Source: Chromatiales bacterium
GTDB lineage: Bacteria; Pseudomonadota; Gammaproteobacteria; Steroidobacterales; Woeseiaceae
Length of the DNA stretch: 41,989 bases
Assembly: GCA_004282875.1 (NCBI GenBank)
Contig: SHLT01000009.1
Span: 1 to 41,989, forward strand
Direction of reading: 5' to 3'
Part shown: positions 1-8,196 of the stretch, in pieces
Position numbering within the stretch: the stretch's first letter is position 1
How the letters are laid out: the number at the start of each line of letters is the position of its first letter
Program-made: the position numbers and the translations under genes
The notes under the pieces: model-generated
Told to the model about the DNA's origin: nothing
Seen by the model: only the letters and a program-made list of their open reading frames with translations
Databases searched by the model: none

Positions 1-19
1 CCTCTAAAAACAGATTTTC

Positions 20-49
20 AAAAAAACTCGGCATTGCTGCCGTTCCGAG
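20..49 (-). terminator. Rho-independent terminator of the TPR/TlpA operon
   Basis: Read on the minus strand, a GC-rich hairpin is followed directly by seven T residues (positions 26 to 20). Two pairings are possible: CTCGG with CCGAG (49-45 with 31-27), or CGGCA-GCAA-TGCCG, which has a GNRA-type loop. It lies just after the stop codon at 73-75, so it most likely ends the operon read from about 6915 down to 73. Confidence 0.8.
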
Positions 50-72
50 CAGGTCGTCAGCCAGGCCGCGCC

Positions 73-495
73 CTACTCCTCTTGCTCTCCATTCAGGTCG
101 TCGTAATACCTGACCTGCCGTAAAAACTCGTCGCGGTCCACCGGCGCCAACACTTCGTCCAGCAGCGAATTGACGGGTCTGCCCAACAAATCGCCCGGGT
201 CCGACTTCTGCCACGGCACGATGTACAGAACTTTCGGCAACTCCTGGTTGCCCGTAATTTCCGTCCGACTCAGTTCCATCGAATCCATGACCCGATTCCC
301 GGTCGTCGTGCGCGTGATGTCCGGCTCCGGCGCCGCTGCCTCTTCCTCGTCAACCACCGCTGACGTATCGACTGCGGGCAACAGTTCATCGTCTTCCACC
401 GCGTCCTGGGCGAAAGTGGCAAACGCTGCCAACAACATGGCGAGCATGAATCCGGTGCCGAATACTTTCCTGATCAGAGTACTCATGTCCATCAT
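73..495 (-). CDS. Small exported protein, last gene of the TPR operon
   Basis: A 140-residue protein of unknown function. I start it at the ATG at 495-493, whose ATGA overlaps the stop of the upstream TPR lipoprotein gene and which is preceded by GGCGGA. The longer frame up to 555 lies inside the upstream gene and looks spurious. The ATG at 486 is a second possible start. The N-terminus (STLIRKVFGTGFMLAMLLAAFATFA) is a signal peptide ending near AQD. An acidic, Ala/Pro-rich linker follows (about residues 30-60), then a hydrophobic patch KVLYIVPWQKSDPGDL and an acidic C-terminus. No catalytic motif is visible. Position at the end of a translationally coupled operon suggests a periplasmic accessory of the TPR proteins. 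The function is not recognised. Confidence 0.75.
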   Translation of the reverse strand: MMDMSTLIRKVFGTGFMLAMLLAAFATFAQDAVEDDELLPAVDTSAVVDEEEAAAPEPDITRTTTGNRVMDSMELSRTEITGNQELPKVLYIVPWQKSDPGDLLGRPVNSLLDEVLAPVDRDEFLRQVRYYDDLNGEQEE

Positions 496-1160
496 TCCGC
501 CACGTTTGCCGTGCTCTGACTCGCCGCTACGCGGCGCCTCAGATCTGCGATCCATCTCTCAACCTGCTTATCTTCACCGACAAGTGCTTGATAGGCCTCG
601 AAATGTTGCAGCGCCGGTTCCAGACGCTGCAGATACAGTTCATTAAGAACGCCCAGGTTGTAGTGTGCCAAGGCGTAGTCGGGCGAAACTGTGACAGCCT
701 TCAAATAAGCGGCCTCTGCTTCGAGAAAATTGCCATTTCTGCGAAGTAGCATGCCCAGCTGGTTGAGTGCCGCGGGGTGATTGGGGTCTGCGGCCAGCGC
801 AGCGTCAAGCGCGGCCCTGGTAGCGTCATCGTCCTCGTTCTTTGCGCTGATGATCGCGAGATTCACGTGAGCGCCCGGAAACTCGGGATACTGCAGCACA
901 AATTCCTTGAAGCGGAGCTCCGCTTCCACGAAATCGCCCGCGGCCATTACGGCCGTGGCCTGCTCAAACAGCGTCCGGGCGGCAGCGGGAATCGTAGGAT
1001 CGACCGCCGCTTCGGCGCCGCGCTCGGCACTCTCAGCGGGCCGCGAATCCGGCGCACCCAGGCTCGGCAGCAGCCCGGACGAGGCGCAACCTGCGGACAT
1101 AAGCAGCACGAGTAGCCCGGCTACGAACCCTGTATTTCTATTTAAGCGCCGTAACGACAT
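492..1160 (-). CDS. TPR-repeat lipoprotein
   Basis: About 222 residues. The start chosen is the ATG at 1160-1158, preceded by GGAGAAG; the in-frame ATG at 1184 would add eight residues before the signal peptide. The N-terminus has a basic region, a hydrophobic stretch and the lipobox LMSAGC, so a lipid-anchored protein is expected. Residues about 60-200 are helical tetratricopeptide repeats: the pattern A..L......P....A...LG......G...EA...Y..A....P.YA.AH.NLG recurs. The gene overlaps the end of the 938-residue TPR gene by 23 bases and the following small gene by 4, so it is translationally coupled to both. It probably scaffolds protein contacts at the membrane, like PilF/NlpI-type TPR lipoproteins, but its partner is not identifiable. 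Confidence 0.85.
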   Translation of the reverse strand: MSLRRLNRNTGFVAGLLVLLMSAGCASSGLLPSLGAPDSRPAESAERGAEAAVDPTIPAAARTLFEQATAVMAAGDFVEAELRFKEFVLQYPEFPGAHVNLAIISAKNEDDDATRAALDAALAADPNHPAALNQLGMLLRRNGNFLEAEAAYLKAVTVSPDYALAHYNLGVLNELYLQRLEPALQHFEAYQALVGEDKQVERWIADLRRRVAASQSTANVAE

Positions 1161-3954
1161 CTTCTCCGCGCTCCTTCTTTGCATAGCGTGCCGGCATCAG
1201 ACCAGCCAACCGGCCAAAACTTTCTTCGACCCATTCGTCGTAGACCCCGTCGGCCGCACGATCTGTGTTCGCCTTGTAGAGATCGATCGCCTTTTCTTCG
1301 AAAGGAAAGGCCTGTTCTTCGAGAAGAATTTCATACTGCTCGAGGGCATCTGCCTCGAGATTGGTCGGGCGATCCGATTCCATCAGGTCCGACGAAAACT
1401 GCTCGTAAACTTCTCCAAGACGGAACGTGGCCGCCGTGGTCACTTCGGCAACGCCATAGTCTGCTGCGCCGGTGTAGGCCGAAATCACGCCTTCCATCAG
1501 GTCGCGTTTCAGTTTCAGGCTATCGGCCAGCGGCTGCGTCAGCTTCACGACCTCGAAACGCTTGCGCACAGGCTCTGCCAGTTGCAGCGCAGCCGATGCC
1601 GCGAGGTAGCGCGTGCGATCCGAGCGCTGCGCGCCGGCGGTCGCATCGATGCGCACCATCTCTTCGAGCCGCGCAATACGCTCCTGCTCATTGCCTGCCT
1701 GCTCCGCTATCGTGAGCAAGCGTGCCCGCGCTTCGATCGACTCTGCAATCGGATTCGGGTAACGATCAATAATGTCGTTAAGGACCCGTTTTTCCGCATC
1801 CAGCGGGCCGGATTTTTCGTACAGCTCGGCCGCCCGCCAAAGCGCTTCGCGTCGCACCTCGTCGGTGCTCGTATCGGCGGTCGCAATGCGCTCAAACTCG
1901 CGCGCTGCTTGCGCTGAACGCCCGGACTCAAGGTACGTCACCGCCAGCTTCTGGGCGATATCGTCCTCAAACTCACTGTCGGGATAGTCGCGCCGGAAAG
2001 TCTCGAGTTGTGCCGACGCGCGATCCCACGCCTCAAGGTTGATCAGCGCTGCGGCTGCATCGTAATCGGCCGTCGCGCGAATCTCGGAATCCGGTACCAC
2101 TTCACCGAGTCGCGTGAAGTGCGTGATGGCCGTTTCGAGATCCCCGGCGTCACGCGCCTTCTCACCCTGCTTGTAGATTGACGACGCAATGCGCTCCTTG
2201 ATGTCTTGCGTTGCTGCCGCATCGTCGGCCGGTGTCAGGTTGCGCAGGCTGTAATAGGCCGACTCCGCGTCCGCGAAATGCTCAAGGTCGAAATGCGAAT
2301 GCGCAATAACCGTCCAGGCCGTCCGTGCGAGTTCCCTCTTCACGGCCGGCTGCTTGCCTACCACGGTCTGCCCTACAGCAATGGCGAGGTCAAACTGATT
2401 CTGCTTGAACAGGTCTTCGGCGACCGTGGTCAATACAGCGCCGGATTCGGCATGGTCGGGATAGGTATCAGAAAACTTCAGGGCGCTGTCAAGGTAAGCC
2501 TGATGCCATTCGTCCCGTGCAGACCCGTCAGCCAGCGTCTTTTCGTACTCGCGGTACGAGAGAATCGCCGCATAACCCGCCTCGGCAGACTTCTCGTGAA
2601 ACGGGTAGCCGTACGCCGTCCGCTCGTACTCGGTGACGGCCTCGACGTATTCCTCACTTTCAAACAGGATCTCGGCCAGCAGGAAATTCGAGTTGGCCGA
2701 GTCCGCCTCCCCGGGGAAGTACGACAGGTATTTGCGATACAGGCTGGCGGCTTCCTGGTAGTCGCTCCGTTTGCCGTCCTTCTGCGCCTCGGCGTGGTAA
2801 TACTGAGCCAGGTCCGTCAGGTTGGCCTTCAGGTGGCCGGCCACCGCTTCGTTCTCGGCCCGCGGATTGCGTACCCAGAATTCGCCATCTATCCCGTAGC
2901 GTTCGACAAATCCACGTTTGCCTTTGAGCACGAGCGTCGAGAAGCCACCCTTCTTGTACGCCTCGATGACCTGCATTTGCAGGCCGGGCGCCTCGGGGTG
3001 ATACGGGTCCTGGCGGACAAAGGCCTCGTAAGTTTCGGCTGCGTCCTGGAAACGCTCCTTTTCGAGATACAGGTCGCCGAGGTTCGCGTAGATCACGTGG
3101 CTGAAGTGCGGCAGTCCGCGCTCCTGCATGACGGCGTCGATGCTGTCCGCACCTTCCATGTACGAAAAGCTGATGCTCAGTACGCGGAAGGTGTCTTCCA
3201 CGAGTTCGCGCTCGGCACGGCTCAGGGACGCCAGGCGCTCCTCGCCGTCGCCGACCTCGACATCACCAATCTTGCGTTCGAGTAATTCAAAGAACGACGC
3301 GAGACTGTCTTGATGCCACGCGAGCTTGAACTGGGCCCAGCCGAGCTTGTACAAGGACTGTTCGTAGTAGCGCGAACCCTCGCCCGCCCTGATGACATCC
3401 TGGTAGGCCAGCTCGGCCCCGTTGTAATCCCTGCGGAGGAACAACATCTCACCACGCCGGAACTGCACTTCGTCCATAAGCGAAGTACCCGGATACTTGG
3501 CAACGAGCTCATTCAGCGTATCGAGTGCTTCGTCTGTGCGGCCACCCACTTCGTAGGCTCGCGCCAACTGGTAGAGCACCGTGTCGTTGCGCCGGTAGTC
3601 GGGATACGCTTCGAGCAACTTCTGGTAGAGCCCGACCGAGTTGTCAAAACTGTGCGGATCGAGTGCTTCTATATTTTCGGCAAGCTGACCCGCCTCGGTC
3701 GCCTCCAACTCGAGGTCACCCAGGCGACGCATGGCTTCTGCACGCAGCTCGGGATCGTCGGAGACGAGGTCGAGGAAGTCCCTGTAGCTCTCGCGCGCGA
3801 GTTCCGAGCTGCCAAGCACGGTCTTCCCTTTGCGCAGTTCAACCGTTTTGCCTTCGAGGCTGCCGATGGTTGCACCGTCGTCAGCGCGAACATCGAGCCC
3901 GGGCACCATGGCGAGCGCCAGCAGGGATACGGCAATGAGTGGCTTCGTCATCAT
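1138..3954 (-). CDS. Large periplasmic TPR-repeat protein (938 aa)
   Basis: It starts at an ATG whose ATGA overlaps the stop of the 621-residue TPR gene upstream. A signal peptide (TKPLIAVSLLALAMVPGLDVRA) is followed almost entirely by tetratricopeptide-like helical hairpins. Signatures such as A..LY.K.L..YP......NTVLYQLARAYE..G...EAL and YPGTSLMDEVQFRRGEMLF recur from about residue 105 to 900. This resembles the long TPR proteins found beside ExbB/ExbD/TonB-type or AglRQS-type motor genes in proteobacteria, which usually act as periplasmic scaffolds. No ExbB or ExbD gene lies in this window, so that link is an inference from family resemblance only. No enzyme motif is seen. Confidence 0.85.
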   Translation of the reverse strand: MMTKPLIAVSLLALAMVPGLDVRADDGATIGSLEGKTVELRKGKTVLGSSELARESYRDFLDLVSDDPELRAEAMRRLGDLELEATEAGQLAENIEALDPHSFDNSVGLYQKLLEAYPDYRRNDTVLYQLARAYEVGGRTDEALDTLNELVAKYPGTSLMDEVQFRRGEMLFLRRDYNGAELAYQDVIRAGEGSRYYEQSLYKLGWAQFKLAWHQDSLASFFELLERKIGDVEVGDGEERLASLSRAERELVEDTFRVLSISFSYMEGADSIDAVMQERGLPHFSHVIYANLGDLYLEKERFQDAAETYEAFVRQDPYHPEAPGLQMQVIEAYKKGGFSTLVLKGKRGFVERYGIDGEFWVRNPRAENEAVAGHLKANLTDLAQYYHAEAQKDGKRSDYQEAASLYRKYLSYFPGEADSANSNFLLAEILFESEEYVEAVTEYERTAYGYPFHEKSAEAGYAAILSYREYEKTLADGSARDEWHQAYLDSALKFSDTYPDHAESGAVLTTVAEDLFKQNQFDLAIAVGQTVVGKQPAVKRELARTAWTVIAHSHFDLEHFADAESAYYSLRNLTPADDAAATQDIKERIASSIYKQGEKARDAGDLETAITHFTRLGEVVPDSEIRATADYDAAAALINLEAWDRASAQLETFRRDYPDSEFEDDIAQKLAVTYLESGRSAQAAREFERIATADTSTDEVRREALWRAAELYEKSGPLDAEKRVLNDIIDRYPNPIAESIEARARLLTIAEQAGNEQERIARLEEMVRIDATAGAQRSDRTRYLAASAALQLAEPVRKRFEVVKLTQPLADSLKLKRDLMEGVISAYTGAADYGVAEVTTAATFRLGEVYEQFSSDLMESDRPTNLEADALEQYEILLEEQAFPFEEKAIDLYKANTDRAADGVYDEWVEESFGRLAGLMPARYAKKERGEDVVTALK

Positions 3955-5816
3955 TCCAGCTCATCCCCTGCGTTTGCTGCAACGTCATAGATCGCGGCCA
4001 ATGCGAATCGAGCCTGGATCATGTAAATATCCAAACGGTCTTTCTGCGCCCGTAGCTCGCCCACGGCAATGGACTGCAGGAACGCACGTTGCTGAGACAA
4101 GGAATCTTCGACGCGAATCTTCATACCCTCGATACGCGGTGCCAGGCTGTATACGCGGCCACCCAGTTCCACAAAGCGCCGCTGCTCACGAGCAATCGCT
4201 TCGTCGATCTGGCGACGCGAACGCTGGGTTTCCACGAGCGCCTCGCCGGTGCCGTGCAGCTCACGACGAATGCCCCAGATACGGTCGTCGAAGTCGCGTT
4301 CCAGACCCCACTGCAGGACACCCTTCAACAGATCAATCTTGTCCTGCACCTCGAGCGCCTCGGGAATTCCCGAGCGCAGCGCCTGGGAATCGCCGATCGC
4401 GGCGATCTCGTTCCAGTTGCGGAACTCGGACTCGTTGGCCAGCGCCAGCCAGTCCCGGCTCTGTTCAACATTGTCCAATGTCGCATCGAAACCCAGTTTG
4501 CGAGATACCAGGCCTTCGATGTCGGCACGCCTGAGCGCGGCCCGAACCATCGGCAGGCGCTGGTCAAAAGCCTGTTTTCGCGTCTCCAGCATGTTGGAAT
4601 AGACATCAACGTTTTGTTGCCAGTTGTCGAGATTGCGATGCAGGTACGTCAAATCCCGATAATTCTTGAGACCTTCCTGAAACTCGTGGGTTGCAAGAAG
4701 ATGAAACAGGTAGCGTGACTCCGGGCCGCTCGGCAGCTCTTCAAGCTCCCAATACCAGCCCGTACTGTCCAGCGGGTCGTCTTCAATGAACTCGTCAAAA
4801 AATGCACCCGACTCTATATGGTCGATCGTGCGATCGAGCCGGTTGGATTCCTCGTAAAAGGCTTCGATCGCATCCAGGTAGTGATCGGCGGCCTGGCTGA
4901 TCGAGTCCAGCTTGGCCATCGCATAGGGAACGGCCAGCATCGATTCCTGCACGGCCGAGTCCAGCAGGTCGCGTCCGCGCAATTCCATCCAGGGTACGAG
5001 CGCGCGGTCATAGTTTTCCATTTCGGCTTCGGCCCAACCGACGCCCAGCAGCGCCTTGTTCGAGAACGGGCCTTCGAGGCGTACCCGCTGCAGCGGACGC
5101 TTCGCCACCGAGGGCTGGCCGTCTTGCAGCAGTGCGTAGCCCAGCGCCAGATTGGCTTTGTCGCGCAAGGCTGTCAGCTCATCATTGAACGGATCCATTT
5201 CGCCAAGACCGTCAAGCACTTCGGCAGCCTCATTGACTCGTCCGCTGCGGGCCAGCGCAACACCGACGTTGAACTTCGCGTAGCTTGCCCATTCGGTCCG
5301 GCCCTTCCAGTTGCGCAGCTTTCCAATGGCGGCGTCGTATTGACCGTCGTCGATCAGGATTTGCGCTCCAAGCATCAGCGCTTCGCGCTCCAGGACGTCG
5401 GGCAAGTCTCCACTGATATTTGCCAGCGCCTGTTGCGCCCTGTCCAGGTAGCCACGCTGGTACCAGATCTTCGCAAGGAAGAACCAGGTGCGATTGCGGG
5501 TCCCGTCTTCAACCTTGTCTGCAAGCAGTCGCTCGAAGATCTCGGCGGCCTCGATATGATGGCCGTAGGACAGGTACATGCCGCCCAGCAACAGCTCGGC
5601 GTCCGCCGCATGCTCAGCGAGCTGACCCTGCTCGCGCGCCGCGAGCAAGCGAACGATCGCCGGGAAATAGTCTTCCTGGTAGAAGTAGTACAGGACTTCG
5701 CCGTACTGCGGCTCCTTAATGACGACCGGCTGGTCATCTGTGGCCGCCGTGGCGGCTGACGTCAGGAGTACAAGCAGCAGTAACAGACGACTAGGGATGA
5801 AGCGACCTGGATGCAA
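3951..5816 (-). CDS. Periplasmic TPR-repeat protein (621 aa)
   Basis: It starts at TTG (5816-5814), preceded at good distance by GGGAG, which lies in the stop region of the upstream gene. The N-terminus HPGRFIPSRLLLLLVLLTSAATA is a signal peptide. Residues about 35-300 form TPR-like repeats (AELLLGGMYLSYGHHIEAAEIFERLL and RTWFFLAKIWYQRGYLDRAQQAL). The C-terminal half is long and helical, with coiled-coil character (about 400-600), and lacks recognisable repeats. It is the second of three TPR genes in one operon, 3 bases after the previous stop and overlapping the next start by 4. Co-translation suggests a stoichiometric complex with the 938-residue protein. The function is unknown. Confidence 0.85.
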   Translation of the reverse strand: MHPGRFIPSRLLLLLVLLTSAATAATDDQPVVIKEPQYGEVLYYFYQEDYFPAIVRLLAAREQGQLAEHAADAELLLGGMYLSYGHHIEAAEIFERLLADKVEDGTRNRTWFFLAKIWYQRGYLDRAQQALANISGDLPDVLEREALMLGAQILIDDGQYDAAIGKLRNWKGRTEWASYAKFNVGVALARSGRVNEAAEVLDGLGEMDPFNDELTALRDKANLALGYALLQDGQPSVAKRPLQRVRLEGPFSNKALLGVGWAEAEMENYDRALVPWMELRGRDLLDSAVQESMLAVPYAMAKLDSISQAADHYLDAIEAFYEESNRLDRTIDHIESGAFFDEFIEDDPLDSTGWYWELEELPSGPESRYLFHLLATHEFQEGLKNYRDLTYLHRNLDNWQQNVDVYSNMLETRKQAFDQRLPMVRAALRRADIEGLVSRKLGFDATLDNVEQSRDWLALANESEFRNWNEIAAIGDSQALRSGIPEALEVQDKIDLLKGVLQWGLERDFDDRIWGIRRELHGTGEALVETQRSRRQIDEAIAREQRRFVELGGRVYSLAPRIEGMKIRVEDSLSQQRAFLQSIAVGELRAQKDRLDIYMIQARFALAAIYDVAANAGDELE

Positions 5817-5819
5817 GGA

Positions 5820-6416
5820 TTACTCCCATTCCTTGATATTGAACTCCGGCTGCTGTGCCGTGATGCTGTCGGTGATTTCCAGCTCCACGTACTTTGCGCC
5901 AATTCCCTTGTCGAACGTCATGGTCGCGCCGCGACGGTATTCGCGAATGTTCGGCCCGTGACCGATAAAGACCGCCACCAGCTCGTGCTCACCCGTTTTC
6001 AGGTTGGCCATATGCAGTCGATGCACGCCGCCCCGAATCAGGGCATCCGCTTCGCGCTCAGTGTAGAGATAGTTTGCGACTTCCTTGCCATCGATCTTGA
6101 TGCTGATCGAGTCAAGATCGAAGTACTCTCCGACATCCATTGACACAAAAAACGCCACCTGTGAATTCGCCGGGAACAGCAGCTCTTCTTCGAGCAGAAA
6201 CAGGTCACGGTTGAGGTCCAGGACCTCTTTCTTGAGTGACTGTACGTCCTGATCGATGGCGCGGAACTCGTCTCTGGATTGAGCCTCCTGCGCTTCAGCA
6301 TCGCGCGCTTCGGCAAGCGCAGCGTCCGAGTCCATCGGCGCAGCATCCTGTGCCACCGAAACGACGCTGAACGCAAGCAGCGACGAGGCCATGATTGTGA
6401 TGAATGTCTTGGTCAC
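5820..6416 (-). CDS. Exported coiled-coil protein of the TPR operon
   Basis: 198 residues, GTG start one base after the tlpA-like stop. A signal peptide (about 1-22, ending SVAQD) precedes an acidic, Ala-rich region and a heptad-like helix about residues 45-80 (FRAIDQDVQSLKKEVLDLNRDLFLLEEELL). A beta-rich domain follows, with VAFFVSMDVGEYFDLDSISIKIDGKEVANYLYTEREADAL and HRLHMANLKTGEHELVAVFIG. I recall homologues of this kind carrying misleading 'AraC family' labels; no helix-turn-helix is seen here and the signal peptide argues against a transcription factor. It probably works with the TPR proteins in the periplasm. Confidence 0.8.
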   Translation of the reverse strand: MTKTFITIMASSLLAFSVVSVAQDAAPMDSDAALAEARDAEAQEAQSRDEFRAIDQDVQSLKKEVLDLNRDLFLLEEELLFPANSQVAFFVSMDVGEYFDLDSISIKIDGKEVANYLYTEREADALIRGGVHRLHMANLKTGEHELVAVFIGHGPNIREYRRGATMTFDKGIGAKYVELEITDSITAQQPEFNIKEWE

Positions 6417-6417
6417 T

Positions 6418-6915
6418 TTACTCTCTCAACAACGAGCGAATCTGATCCAGGTACTTGTCTTCGTACCCGGGCTTATATCCGTGGTGAATGTACCGCACCG
6501 TGCCTGTCCGGTCGACGATTACCGTGACGGGCATGGCTTCGACGTCGTAGAGCTTACTCACTTCCTTGCGCGCATCAAACAGCACGGGGAAATTGACGCC
6601 GAGTTCCTCGATCATATCCATGGCACGACGCGAGTCATCGTCGATGTTCACACCGAGGAGGCTGAACCCGACTCGCTGGTAGCGCGAATACAATTCATCG
6701 AGCAACGGCATTTCCTGGCGGCAAGGACCGCACCAGGTTGCCCAGAAATTGATCATGACGACATCGCCACGAAATTCCGACAGCCTCAGGTTCTCGCCGG
6801 TCGAACTCTTTAGTGCAAAATCAGGCGCCAGCTGACCTTCCATGCCGCTCGACGCGAGGCTGGAAGCCGCGAATACGCTGAATACCAAAGCAATTATCGA
6901 TTTCTTCAGTTTCAT
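6418..6915 (-). CDS. TlpA/ResA-like thiol-disulfide oxidoreductase
   Basis: 165 residues with a signal peptide (KLKKSIIALVFSVFAASSLASS), so periplasmic. It is an AhpC/TSA-Redoxin (TlpA-like) thioredoxin fold with the active-site WCGPC (Cys62 and Cys65) in FWATWCGPCRQEMP, and the cis-proline motif AMPVTVIVD near the C-terminus. The upstream APDFALKSSTGENLRLSEFRGDVV is typical of the family. It probably reduces or rearranges disulfides in envelope proteins, classically in cytochrome c maturation, although no cytochrome genes are near. The RBS AAAGGA precedes the ATG. It begins the run of tightly coupled genes that ends at the terminator at 20-49. Confidence 0.93.
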   Translation of the reverse strand: MKLKKSIIALVFSVFAASSLASSGMEGQLAPDFALKSSTGENLRLSEFRGDVVMINFWATWCGPCRQEMPLLDELYSRYQRVGFSLLGVNIDDDSRRAMDMIEELGVNFPVLFDARKEVSKLYDVEAMPVTVIVDRTGTVRYIHHGYKPGYEDKYLDQIRSLLRE

Positions 6916-6930
6916 TCGTTCATTCCTTTG

Positions 6931-7149
6931 TCAGTAGGCCCGTCCATCCACTGGAAAGCGCCCCGATTGCCACAATTCGACGACGAATGTTGACAGTCGC
7001 GGCACTTTCGGGCCGTGATTATCGTCACAGATTACGTTAAAACAGCTCGAATCCCAATGCTCTCCCAAGCGCGGATCCGGACGCCTATGATAGGCGTACC
7101 AGTCTGAATTTAAAGTGAATATGCGTCGCCTTTCCGCGACATTGCTCAA
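6931..7149 (-). CDS. Doubtful 72-residue ORF between apbE-like and tlpA-like genes
   Basis: A TTG-initiated frame beginning 4 bases after the ApbE stop and filling most of the 237-base gap before the TlpA start. An AGG overlaps the ApbE stop at RBS distance. The product has two Cys, five Trp/Tyr near the N-terminus and no signal peptide or known motif. Against it: the DNA is less GC-rich than the flanking genes, it contains a palindrome (7081-7097), and it may simply be the control region of the TPR operon. I keep it only as a possible gene. Confidence 0.25.
   Translation of the reverse strand: MSNVAERRRIFTLNSDWYAYHRRPDPRLGEHWDSSCFNVICDDNHGPKVPRLSTFVVELWQSGRFPVDGRAY
7081..7097. promoter_or_regulatory. 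7+3+7 perfect inverted repeat upstream of the TlpA/TPR operon
   Basis: ACGCCTA-TGA-TAGGCGT is a perfect inverted repeat with a 3-base centre, in the 237-base gap upstream of the tlpA-like start and not followed by a T tract. It could be a dimeric regulator site for the TPR operon or a small hairpin. No matching second copy was seen in the window. Confidence 0.4.
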
Positions 7150-7152
7150 TTT

Positions 7153-8196
7153 CTACCTATTGGCCCGTGGCCCCTCGGGCGGCATGAGCCCAGCCGAGTA
7201 AAATACCTTGCCTGCCGCATCGATCACAATGCTCTCATAGTCGGGCAATGTACCTATCAATGTCAGCCCACGTTCGACCCCCATGACGAACACCGACGTC
7301 GACAGCGCGTCAGTCATCACGGCATCCGGCCCGAAGACCGTGGCGCTATGGACGCCGCCGGCGGGTTTACCCGTAGTCGGCTGAATTATATGGTGATATC
7401 GAATGCCATTCTCCTCAAAATAGCGCTCGTAGTCGCCTGACGTCGAGATGGCCTCGTCGACCAGCGGCACCGAGATCGCCACCTCGCCATCCTCTCGCGG
7501 ATCACGAATTCCAACCATCCAGGGCCGGCCGCGCCGGTCACCCAGCAGTCGCGAATCGCCGCCGGCCGTCACAATGGCGTGCTCGATACCTCGATGTCGC
7601 AGAATATCTATGCCCCGTTCGACGACGTAGCCCTTCGCGATGCCACCGAGGTTGATGCGCACGCCTTCCTCGAGAAACTCGACGGTTCCCGCCGCCCTGT
7701 CCAGTTTGACCAACTGGTAATTTATATGAGCGCGCTCAGCTTCAATAGTCTCCGTATCGGGCCGCTGCCGTGCGCGGAAGTCATAGTGTTGCCCGACACT
7801 GTCGAACGTGATATCGAAGGCACCGCGTGTCAGTACGGATATATCGACCGAGCGCTGCACGAGCTTGAACAACTCGTCGCCGGCAGGAACCGGCCCTTGC
7901 GCGGCTCCACGGTTGATTTTCGAGATTTCGCTCTCATCTTTGTAGGTACTCATGAGGCGATCGATACGCGCGGCCTCCTGAAATACCTCCTCGAGCGCCC
8001 GCTGACCGGCCTGCGCGTCGTCACTCCAGAGGTGGACGCTGACTGCGGTACCCATCATTGCGCGTTCGTCGCTCACCCAGTCGGCAAGCGCAGCGGGGGC
8101 CACGACCGTCAGGAGCAGCATTGCTAGTTTTGGCCCAAGCCCGGAGTTATGCTTGGTTTGACAATCGTTAAGCAAGGAGCGGGACAGTGACTTCAT
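7153..8196 (-). CDS. apbE: ApbE family FAD:protein FMN transferase
   Basis: Transfers FMN from FAD to a Thr/Ser of periplasmic flavoproteins such as NqrC, RnfG or FMN-binding-domain proteins; needs Mg. Family hallmarks: MGTAVSVHLW near the N-terminus, RIDRLMSTYKDESEISKIN, TRGAFDIT, GGIAKGYVVE, VTAGGDSRLLG, HHIIQPTTGKPA and the metal-site loop MTDALSTSVFVMG. Length (347 aa) is normal. The N-terminus is uncertain: the ATG at 8196 overlaps the divergent lemA-like start by 10 bases and gives a long n-region before the hydrophobic segment AMLLLTVVAPAALA; a start at ATG 8121 would lack basic residues. No flavinylation substrate (DGxSGAT-type motif) was found in the window. Confidence 0.93.
   Translation of the reverse strand: MKSLSRSLLNDCQTKHNSGLGPKLAMLLLTVVAPAALADWVSDERAMMGTAVSVHLWSDDAQAGQRALEEVFQEAARIDRLMSTYKDESEISKINRGAAQGPVPAGDELFKLVQRSVDISVLTRGAFDITFDSVGQHYDFRARQRPDTETIEAERAHINYQLVKLDRAAGTVEFLEEGVRINLGGIAKGYVVERGIDILRHRGIEHAIVTAGGDSRLLGDRRGRPWMVGIRDPREDGEVAISVPLVDEAISTSGDYERYFEENGIRYHHIIQPTTGKPAGGVHSATVFGPDAVMTDALSTSVFVMGVERGLTLIGTLPDYESIVIDAAGKVFYSAGLMPPEGPRANR

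Noticed and set aside
2206..3285. 359-residue plus-strand frame opposite the large TPR gene
   Set aside because: Shadow of the TPR gene; no domain, no RBS, and the operon on the minus strand is continuous.
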